Below, piece by piece: positions 34,338-41,894 of a DNA stretch of 43,045 nt. Made by a program: the position numbers and the translations under genes. Where the stretch lies: contig JACRPR010000122.1 of assembly GCA_016223105.1 (NCBI GenBank), forward strand, positions 1 through 43,045, in the 5' to 3' direction. Numbering within the stretch: the stretch's first letter is position 1; every line of letters starts with the position of its first letter. Under the pieces are notes generated by a model. It was given only the letters and a program-made list of their open reading frames with translations. It was not told the DNA's origin and searched no databases. The stretch is from Chloroflexota bacterium (GTDB lineage: Bacteria; Chloroflexota; Anaerolineae; UBA4142).

Positions 34338-36671
34338 TTAATTCATCGCGCGATACGATAAATCCAACACCTCGACGACGTGCATTACGCGCGCGTTCAG
34401 TTTCGCGCGGCGCACGCCCGCCCACAATTGCATATGGCAACCGGTGTTACTCGCGACGATCACCGCCGCGCCGGTCGCGGCAATGTCCGTCATTTTCGCG
34501 TCGAGGATCGCGTCCGCGGTTTCGCTCTGCGCGATGTTGTACACGCCCGCCGAACCGCAACATTGATCCGGCGTTTTGAGTTCGACCAGGTTGAGCCCAG
34601 GAATTTGTTTGAGCAAATCGCGCGGCTGGCGAATCACTTTTTGCGCGTTCCGCAAATGGCACGAATCAGAATAGGTCACGCGCAGGTTCACCTCACCGCG
34701 CGGCGGCGCGTGGAGATGCTCCGCCAAAAATTCGGAAATGTCCTTGACCTTGTGTGCGAGTTGTTTGGCTTTCGTTTCGTACTCCGGCTCGTCGTGAAAG
34801 AGATGCACGTACTCGTGCTTGAGCGTCGCGCCGCATCCGCCGGCATTGTTGATCACATAATCGTATTTTTCGGAGAGGAGCGCGTCCAAATTTTTGCGCG
34901 CGAGTTCGCGCGCGTGCGCGAGATCGCCGACGTGCAACTGCGCCGCGCCGCAACAGGTTTGCTCCGCCGGGAAATGTACTGCGTACCCGTTGCGTTGAAG
35001 CACGCGCACCGTCGCCGCGTTGACCGGCGCGAGAAACGCTTCCTGGATGCAACCGTGAAAAAACGCGACCGTGCCGCGTCTCTCGCCCAGCGCGGCCGCG
35101 GGTTCCGCGCGATCCAAAAAATTCAATTCGAGCGGCGGCAAAATCGCTTCCATCGCGCGGAGTGGCTGGGGCAACCAATTGAGCGCGCGCACCGCTTTTT
35201 GCAAACCCAGGAATTGGTACAGCCACACCGCGCGCGCCATCAATTTCAGTCGCGCGACGTTCGGCATCATTTCGCGCAAGCCGAGCCAACGCACAAAGCG
35301 TTCCGCGATCCCAGGTCGGCGGCGCGCCTCGACCGCGATGCGCGCGGTTTGAATCAACTGACCGTACTGCACGCCGGACGGACACGCGCTTTCGCACGCG
35401 AGGCAGGACAAGCACAAGTTCATGTGCTGAGCGAACACCGTGCCGAAATCGTCCGGCGCGATTTTATTTTCCGCGACCGCGCGCATCAATACGATGCGTC
35501 CGCGCGGCGAATCCATCTCGGTGCCAAACACCGCATAGGTCGGGCATGCTTGCAAGCACAAGCCGCAGTGGATACATTGATTGACGCGCGCGCGAAATTG
35601 CGGCGTCGTAAATTCGGGAAAGGTGGACTCGTTCAATGCCAATCCTTTTTGCGCGTTCCTGGGAATACGATTTTTCCCACTGCTCCAAAAGAACACGCCG
35701 GGATTCGGCGCGAGTGCGCTCTCGGCTTTCACTTCTTCGGCGTCTTTTTTCGGAAACACAATCGAAGCGACAATCGCGAGCGTGAGCAGAACGAACACGA
35801 CGCCAAGCGCGATTTCGGTGGGGATTTTGAAAATCTCGTGGAGCAACATTTTGACGCCGATGAATCCCAGGATAATCGCGAGCGCGTACTTGAGATAGTG
35901 GAACAGTTGCATCACGCCCGCCAGCGCAAAGTACAACGCGCGCAATCCCAGGATCGCGAAAATGTTCGAGGTGTAGACGATGAACAGATCGTTCGAAATG
36001 CCCAGCACTGCCGGGATCGAATCGAGCGCGAACAACAAATCGGTGCTTTCGATCACGACGAGCGTCGCGAGCAAGGGGGTCGCGTGCATCACCCCGTTGA
36101 GGCGCACTAGAAATTTTTCCGCGTGCAACGTCGGCGTTACCGGCAAATAGCGCGACACAAATTTGAGCGCGGCATTGTTGCCCGGGTTCACATCGTCCTC
36201 GACGCCGTTGAACAGCCGGAACGCGGTAACAACCAGGATGATGCCAAAGACGTACAGCATCCAACTAAAGTTGTGAACCAATTCGACGCCGACGACGATC
36301 AAAATCGCGCGCATCACAATCGCGCCGAGAATGCCCCAGCGCAGAATGCGCGGTTGATACAGCGGCGCGATGCCGAAATAACTGAACACGACGAGAAACA
36401 CGAACAGATTATCCACGCTCAACGATTTCTCGATGAGGTACGCCGCCAAATACATCAGCGCTTTTTCACTGCCGAGTTCATAGTACACGAACACGTTGAA
36501 CAACAACGCCGCGCCGATCCAAATCGCGCTCCACGTCAACGCGGATTTGATCGTGATGATGTGAGCTTTGCGATTGACCACGAAGAGATCGATGTAGAGC
36601 ATAATGCCGACGACAATTGTAAAGCCGCCGAACATTAACATCTCACGCGAAACCAATTCCGAACTGGTCAT
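34338..36671 (-). CDS. apparent fusion: TerC-family membrane protein + GlcF-like (4Fe-4S, CCG-domain) protein
   Basis: TerC: YLIEKSLSVDNLFVFLVVFSYFGI, VVIESTDLLFALDSIPAVLGIS; GlcF: CIHCGLCLQACPTYAVFGTEMDSPRGRI, CLSCLACESACPSGV, CCG domains. Confidence 0.85.
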   Translation of the reverse strand: MTSSELVSREMLMFGGFTIVVGIMLYIDLFVVNRKAHIITIKSALTWSAIWIGAALLFNVFVYYELGSEKALMYLAAYLIEKSLSVDNLFVFLVVFSYFGIAPLYQPRILRWGILGAIVMRAILIVVGVELVHNFSWMLYVFGIILVVTAFRLFNGVEDDVNPGNNAALKFVSRYLPVTPTLHAEKFLVRLNGVMHATPLLATLVVIESTDLLFALDSIPAVLGISNDLFIVYTSNIFAILGLRALYFALAGVMQLFHYLKYALAIILGFIGVKMLLHEIFKIPTEIALGVVFVLLTLAIVASIVFPKKDAEEVKAESALAPNPGVFFWSSGKNRIPRNAQKGLALNESTFPEFTTPQFRARVNQCIHCGLCLQACPTYAVFGTEMDSPRGRIVLMRAVAENKIAPDDFGTVFAQHMNLCLSCLACESACPSGVQYGQLIQTARIAVEARRRPGIAERFVRWLGLREMMPNVARLKLMARAVWLYQFLGLQKAVRALNWLPQPLRAMEAILPPLELNFLDRAEPAAALGERRGTVAFFHGCIQEAFLAPVNAATVRVLQRNGYAVHFPAEQTCCGAAQLHVGDLAHARELARKNLDALLSEKYDYVINNAGGCGATLKHEYVHLFHDEPEYETKAKQLAHKVKDISEFLAEHLHAPPRGEVNLRVTYSDSCHLRNAQKVIRQPRDLLKQIPGLNLVELKTPDQCCGSAGVYNIAQSETADAILDAKMTDIAATGAAVIVASNTGCHMQLWAGVRRAKLNARVMHVVEVLDLSYRAMN

Positions 36672-36693
36672 TGATATTTCCTCCGAACAGATT

Positions 36694-36820
36694 GGATGTT
36701 GGACGTTGGATGTTTGACGTTGGACGTTAGACGTTGGACGTTGGACGTTGGATCTTAGAAGTTGAATTCCAACTTCCAACTTCCAACTTCCAACTTCCAA
36801 TTTCTAACTTCCACCATCCA
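36694..36820. repeat. heptameric inverted tandem repeats (GGACGTT)n / (CCAACTT)n
   Basis: ggatgtt ggacgtt ggatgtt tgacgtt ggacgtt ... ccaactt ccaactt ccaactt ccaattt ctaactt. Confidence 0.95.
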
Positions 36821-37460
36821 TCACCCACACGCGTAATGCTTTCGGACCGTGCACGCCAATCGTTACCGTCAATTCAATGTCCGCGGTGCGACTCGGTCCG
36901 GTCACAAAGACCCAGTATCCTTCGCCCTTTACTTCCGCGAACGCGGGCGCGAGATCGGCGCGCAAAATTTCCGGCGTAATGATCGCGAGATGCACGCGCG
37001 GCAAGAGCGACACCGCGCGCGGTTTTTCCGGCGACGAACGCAAGAGCAGAGTCCCGGTTTCCGGGAACGCCGCGTCCGCGCCGGTGATGCCGAGATCACA
37101 TTCCGCGAGCGCGCGCTTGTCCGCGTGCGGCGAAATGATTTCGATGCCGAGATCGCGCAACGCGTCCGCGATGTCCCACGCTTTCAATTCCTGGGTTTCC
37201 CACAGCGTCGCTTTTTTCACCGCATCATCGCGCGCGATTTGCGCGAGCGCGGCGCGCATCTCCGCGCGCGAAATTCGTCGCGTCGCGCCGCCGAGTTTTG
37301 TAATCTCGCCGAGCAACATTTCGATTTCCGCGTTCGCGTCGCCGGGCACGCGCGGCGCGATGCGCGCCGATCCTGGGATCGGCAACACCGGCGCATCGGT
37401 TGTGCGTTTGAGCGCGAGTCGGACATCGGCAAGAATTTGTTCGCGTGCGTTCATTTTCAT
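36804..37460 (-). CDS. lutC: LutC/YkgG-family lactate utilization protein
   Basis: DLGITGADAAFPETGTLLLRS, RAVSLLPRVHLAII, VFVTGPSRTADIELTVTIGVHGP. Confidence 0.93.
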   Translation of the reverse strand: MKMNAREQILADVRLALKRTTDAPVLPIPGSARIAPRVPGDANAEIEMLLGEITKLGGATRRISRAEMRAALAQIARDDAVKKATLWETQELKAWDIADALRDLGIEIISPHADKRALAECDLGITGADAAFPETGTLLLRSSPEKPRAVSLLPRVHLAIITPEILRADLAPAFAEVKGEGYWVFVTGPSRTADIELTVTIGVHGPKALRVWVMDGGS

Positions 37461-37464
37461 ATCC

Positions 37465-37520
37465 TGTAGCGCGGGCGGCTCGCCCGCTTTTCCCACTGCA
37501 GGCGAGCCGCCCGCCCCACA
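37465..37520. repeat. BIME-like pair of inverted REP hairpins between lutB and lutC
   Basis: GTAGCGCGGGCGGCTCGCCCGC and, reverse strand, GTGGGGCGGGCGGCTCGCCTGC. Confidence 0.8.
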
Positions 37521-39032
37521 TTATTTTTTTCTGCGCGCCAACCACCACGCGCCGAGCGCGGCGATGCCGGCAAAGAGCAACCCAATTCCCAGTTTGCGTT
37601 TTTGAACGCGCGCGCGACCGGCGGGCGTACGTTTGCGAAACCACGCGCGAAAATTCGCGTTGAACGCGGGCAACGGTCGCGTCATCGTCCAACGATTCGC
37701 GGGCGGCGGCAAATGAGTGAGCCAGCCCGCGCGCTGAAACGGCGCTTGAAAAATTTTTACGATTTGCGATCCGAGTGCGTACAAAAATGACTGACTGAGC
37801 GCGAACGATCCGGCGCGCGCGCCCGCGCGCATTGGCGCGGAAGTGATCGCGTCCTGAACGTGATCGCCCTCGACAACGCGATGACGCAAGCGCAGTAAAA
37901 TTTTCGGAATCGGAATTTTCACCGGGCAATAATCCGCGCACGCGCCGCACAGCGACGACGCGAACGGCAAATCCCCGGCAATTTTCACGCCGAGCAATTG
38001 CGGCGCGAGAATCGCGCCGATCGGTCCCGAATAGACCGCGCCGTACGCGTGCCCGCCGACGTGATTATACACCGGACACACATTCAGACAAACGCCGCAC
38101 CGAATACACAATAACGTTTCGCGCGCGACTGGATCGCGCAAAACGCGTGTGCGTCCGTTGTCGAGTAAAACCAGGTGAAACTCTTGCGGTCCGCCTTCTT
38201 CGGTCGAGCGGCGCGGTCCGGTGATGAACGAGGTGTACGTCGAAATTTTTTGACCGGTCGCACTGCGCGGCAACAGTTTCAGCAAAACATTCACGCTCTC
38301 AAAATCGGGAACGACTTTGTCAATGCCGACGACCGCGATGTGAAGCGGCGGCAGGGTTGTGCACATGCGTCCGTTGCCTTCGTTCGTTACGATCACGAGC
38401 GTGCCGGTTTCCGCGACCAAAAAATTCGCGCCGGAAATTCCGAGATCGGCGGACATGAATTCTTCGCGCAATTTCGTGCGCGCAATCGCGCACAGTTCGA
38501 GCGGATCGGGCGGCGCGTTCACGCCGAGTTTTTGCGTGAACAGATCCGCGATGCCTTCTTTGGTGAGATGCACCGCCGGCACGATGATGTGCGACGGTCC
38601 TTCGCCGGCGAGTTGAACGATGTACTCGCCGAGATCAGTTTCGAGCGTTTGAATCCCGGCGTCGATCAACGCGTGATTCAAACCGATCTCTTCGGTCGCC
38701 ATACTTTTTACTTTGACCGCGCGCTTGACGTTATGCTCGCGCGCGATCGCGAGGACGATTTGCCGGGCTTGTTCCGCATCGCGCGCCCAATGCACGATGC
38801 CGCCCGCGCTCGCGACATTTTCTTCGAGCCGCGTCAAATAATAATCCAAGTGATTGATCGTATGCAAGCGGACATCGTGCCCGGCTTGGCGCAACTGTTG
38901 CCAGCGTTCATCGCCGAAAATGTTTACGACGTTCGCGCGCGTGCCGAGAAAACGCGTCGTCGCTTTGCGAACGGACGGCGGCATATTGGGTGGCACGCGT
39001 TGAACGTTCGCGCGAAAATCAATCCGCATCAT
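37521..39032 (-). CDS. lutB: LutB-type iron-sulfur protein with C-terminal TM
   Basis: VKSMATEEIGLNHAL, CIRCGVCLNVCPVYNHVGGHAYG, CGACADYCPVKIPI. Confidence 0.95.
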   Translation of the reverse strand: MMRIDFRANVQRVPPNMPPSVRKATTRFLGTRANVVNIFGDERWQQLRQAGHDVRLHTINHLDYYLTRLEENVASAGGIVHWARDAEQARQIVLAIAREHNVKRAVKVKSMATEEIGLNHALIDAGIQTLETDLGEYIVQLAGEGPSHIIVPAVHLTKEGIADLFTQKLGVNAPPDPLELCAIARTKLREEFMSADLGISGANFLVAETGTLVIVTNEGNGRMCTTLPPLHIAVVGIDKVVPDFESVNVLLKLLPRSATGQKISTYTSFITGPRRSTEEGGPQEFHLVLLDNGRTRVLRDPVARETLLCIRCGVCLNVCPVYNHVGGHAYGAVYSGPIGAILAPQLLGVKIAGDLPFASSLCGACADYCPVKIPIPKILLRLRHRVVEGDHVQDAITSAPMRAGARAGSFALSQSFLYALGSQIVKIFQAPFQRAGWLTHLPPPANRWTMTRPLPAFNANFRAWFRKRTPAGRARVQKRKLGIGLLFAGIAALGAWWLARRKK

Positions 39033-39763
39033 TGCGCGCCTCCGTTCGCGGCGAGAACCTGGATGGTGTGCAGGGCGCGAATCGGCGAACCGATTTTGTG
39101 GAGACCGCCCGCGATGTTCATCAAACAACCGGGATCGCCCATCACGACATAGTCCGCGCCGCTCGCTTGAATGTTCGCGATTTTCGCGTGCATCATACTC
39201 GCGGAAACTTCCGGGTAAATCACGCTGAACACGCCGCCGAATCCGCAACAGGTTTCTTCTTCGTTGAGCGGCACGAGTTCCAAACCTTTGACCGCGCGCA
39301 ATAATTCTTTCGATTCTTCGCGCAAACCCAGCCCGCGCAACGCGTGGCACGACGCGTGATACGTCACCTTGTGTGGAAACGTCGCGCCGACATCGCGGAC
39401 GTTGAGCACGCGCACGAGAAATTCGCTAAACTCGTACGTGCGCGCGGCGATCTCCTGAGCGATGGAATGTTCGCGCGGGTCTTGAAAAAGTTCCGGCAAA
39501 TGATGGCGCACGAAATCCACGCACGAGCCGGACGGCGCGACGATGTAGCCGTCGGTCGGCGCGAACACGCGCAAAAAATTTCGCGCCGGCGCGATGGCTT
39601 GACTCTGAAAACCGCTGTTGTAAAACGGTTGACCGCAACAGGTTTGACCTTCGGGCATCGCGACATCCACGCCGATGCGTTCGAGCACGCGCACCAGATC
39701 TTGAAGCGTGGACGAGAAAAAATTTTCGCCGAGACAGGTGAGAAAAAGTTGGACGCGCATCAT
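39029..39763 (-). CDS. lutA: LutA-type CCG-domain protein
   Basis: EGQTCCGQPFYNSG, TYHASCHALRGLG, ETCCGFGGVFSV, GDPGCLMNI. Confidence 0.94.
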   Translation of the reverse strand: MMRVQLFLTCLGENFFSSTLQDLVRVLERIGVDVAMPEGQTCCGQPFYNSGFQSQAIAPARNFLRVFAPTDGYIVAPSGSCVDFVRHHLPELFQDPREHSIAQEIAARTYEFSEFLVRVLNVRDVGATFPHKVTYHASCHALRGLGLREESKELLRAVKGLELVPLNEEETCCGFGGVFSVIYPEVSASMMHAKIANIQASGADYVVMGDPGCLMNIAGGLHKIGSPIRALHTIQVLAANGGAQ

Positions 39764-39777
39764 TTTCTCCTACAGAG

Positions 39778-39847
39778 TGGATGGTGGAAGTTGGAGGTTA
39801 GACATTGGATAACTTCCAACATCCAACCTCTATCCTCCAACCTCACC
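39778..39847. repeat. heptameric inverted tandem repeats
   Basis: tggatgg tggaagt tggaggt tagacat tggataa cttccaa catccaa cctctat cctccaa cctcacc. Confidence 0.9.
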
Positions 39848-41363
39848 TCAAAAACCGAAACACAAATCCTTTAGCCGGGTCGGGGATGAATCCGCCCATC
39901 AACCACAGCCAGACAAAAATTCCGTAAAACCCGGACAATGCGACGAGACCGAGCCGCCGCCACAACGGCGGACGCAATTCGACCGGCAACAAGGTCGTGT
40001 TGAGATACAGGACGTGCAAACCCGCGATCACGAAAACGATCCCGGAAATGTTCGCGCCGAGTTCGAGCAAAACGAGCGGCTGGGTCAAGCGGAGTGCGAT
40101 CATTCCCCACGCAATCACCACGGCGAGGACGGCATAGTACACGACGCGCACATCGCCGCCGCGCCACGCGCGCACGCGCGCGCTTCCCGTCCACAAAATA
40201 TCGGTCACCGCGCGCACCATGCCATCGAGAATGTCGAGTTGCGTTTTGAACAGAATCCACGCGCCGAGCAGAGCGACGAGATACGTCATCATCACACCGC
40301 CGCGCGTCGCCATCGCGTTCGCTAATTCAGCCGCGATGCCCAAGCCGCGAATATCTTTGCCCGGCTGAATGAACTCGATGTAGAGAACGGCGGTCAACAA
40401 CATACACACCAGCGCGCCGATGCCAAAGATACCCCACTGATCGAATTGCGCGATGCGCCACCACGCGCGCCAATTTTTGAGATTCGTCGCGTTGATTGGA
40501 AACACACTCCCAGGATGCGCGAGATGCACGCGTTGACTGCCGACCGCCGCCGGAATGTAGCCGACGACCGCGCCCATTCCGAATCCCTTATCGCGCGCCC
40601 AACCCGAGAGCATTAAATTGACGATGCCGCCCGCGCCCGAGTACGCCGCGAATGCGCCAATCAACGACCAATCCGCGCCGGTCGGCAAAAAGTTGAACGC
40701 GCGCGCATTGAGATCGAATCCGATCAAACCCGCCAACCCCGCGAGCCAACCCGCCGGCGCGACAAAGAGCGCACTCAAACCGATCAAGCCGGTGAAAATA
40801 AAAACGACGAGAATCCAATTCAAAATTTCGAGCGTGCGTTCGATGCGACCGCCGAACAACAAAATAAACACGCACATTAAAAATGTCGCGACGCCGATTT
40901 GATACACCGCGTCCGCGTCATTCGCGCCGGCAAGTCGTCCGATAAACAGATAAAAAATTGCGCCCGCCGCCGTGCCCGCCCACGCGGGCCACCCAACTTG
41001 GAGAAACGCCAAGAGCGAATAAAAAATTGCCCAAAATGCCGGCGCGGGTTTTGTCCGCATAAACCCGGCAAAGATCGGTTCGCCGGTGTACATTGTGTAG
41101 CGCACGAGTTCCGTGTTCAACACGGTTTGCAGAATCACCGCCGCAGTCGTAACCCACAACAAGGTCGGACCGTATTGAACGAATGCCGCCGGACCTAGCA
41201 ACCACTCGCCGCTCCCGATGGACAAGCCCAGCAGAATTGTGCCGGGACCGATCACGCCGATCAATCGCAAGCCGCGCGCATCCGGCGGCATGTTCAGTGG
41301 CGCAACCGTCCACGCTTCAAGTTGGGATTCGGATTCGTTCGAGTCCGCGCGCGTCTGTTCCAT
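39843..41363 (-). CDS. divergent Nramp-like permease
   Basis: multi-TM, GPGTILLGLSIGSGEWLLGP at the position of the canonical DPGN segment. Confidence 0.75.
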   Translation of the reverse strand: MEQTRADSNESESQLEAWTVAPLNMPPDARGLRLIGVIGPGTILLGLSIGSGEWLLGPAAFVQYGPTLLWVTTAAVILQTVLNTELVRYTMYTGEPIFAGFMRTKPAPAFWAIFYSLLAFLQVGWPAWAGTAAGAIFYLFIGRLAGANDADAVYQIGVATFLMCVFILLFGGRIERTLEILNWILVVFIFTGLIGLSALFVAPAGWLAGLAGLIGFDLNARAFNFLPTGADWSLIGAFAAYSGAGGIVNLMLSGWARDKGFGMGAVVGYIPAAVGSQRVHLAHPGSVFPINATNLKNWRAWWRIAQFDQWGIFGIGALVCMLLTAVLYIEFIQPGKDIRGLGIAAELANAMATRGGVMMTYLVALLGAWILFKTQLDILDGMVRAVTDILWTGSARVRAWRGGDVRVVYYAVLAVVIAWGMIALRLTQPLVLLELGANISGIVFVIAGLHVLYLNTTLLPVELRPPLWRRLGLVALSGFYGIFVWLWLMGGFIPDPAKGFVFRFLR

Positions 41364-41388
41364 CGTTTTTTAGTCTCAAACATCTGAG

Positions 41389-41522
41389 GTAACTACTCAG
41401 CCCATCTGTCATTGCGAGCGGTTTTTGCGAAGCAATCCCCACGTTGGAAATTTCGGGATCGCCGCGCGGGGATTGCTTCGTTGCAAAAAGCGCTCCTCGC
41501 AATGACAGCGGGTGTTGAGATA
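41389..41522. mobile_element. MITE family A copy 4
   Basis: GTAACTACTCAGCCCATCTGTCATTGCGAGCGGTTTTTGCGAAGCAATC ... GCTCCTCGCAATGACAGC. Confidence 0.75.
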
Positions 41523-41570
41523 ATTTAACACTTTGCCGCGCTCTTGGCAAATCGCCAGTGGGCGCAGGTT

Positions 41571-41686
41571 AGCATCCTTCGACTCCGCTACGCTCCGCTC
41601 ACGCGAAGCGTGCTTGCGGAGCGGCACATTCCGCGAGCCGCATCCTGAGCGGAACGGAGCGAAGCGGAGTGGAGTCGAAGGATGCT
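41571..41686. repeat. large inverted copy pair of the CATCCTTCGACTCCGC palindromic repeat
   Basis: AGCATCCTTCGACTCC ... GGAGTCGAAGGATGCT. Confidence 0.85.
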
Positions 41687-41728
41687 TGCTCCGCTCGCGT
41701 TTGCCCTCAAACTGAACTATTAGTCTGC

Positions 41729-41815
41729 CACAGAAGTTTTGAGGGCCGTAGCATAGCGCCTTGTGCGCGTTCGACGCCCACGAGGGGCTATGCTACCCCA
41801 CATAACTTTTGTGGC
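41729..41815. repeat. nested inverted repeats with BIME-like core
   Basis: outer CCACAGAAGTTTTG / CATAACTTTTGTGG; inner GTAGCATAGCgcc / ggGGCTATGCTAC. Confidence 0.75.
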
Positions 41816-41894
41816 GAACTACTACACCCGTTGGCGCGAATGGACTGCATCTCCACGCGTGCAGAGATGCAGTCCACAATGAACCGCGCCGAGG

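Noticed and set aside
34380-36110. 576-aa plus-strand ORF
   Set aside because: Antisense shadow of the TerC-GlcF gene with Arg/His-rich composition
36672-36800. N-terminal extension SNVQRPTSNVQRQTSNVQHP of the TerC-GlcF ORF
   Set aside because: It is translation of the heptameric repeat array; the Met at 36671 with GGAGG upstream is the likely start
36694-36820. Possible CRISPR array
   Set aside because: Units are 7 bp and contiguous without spacers; no cas genes
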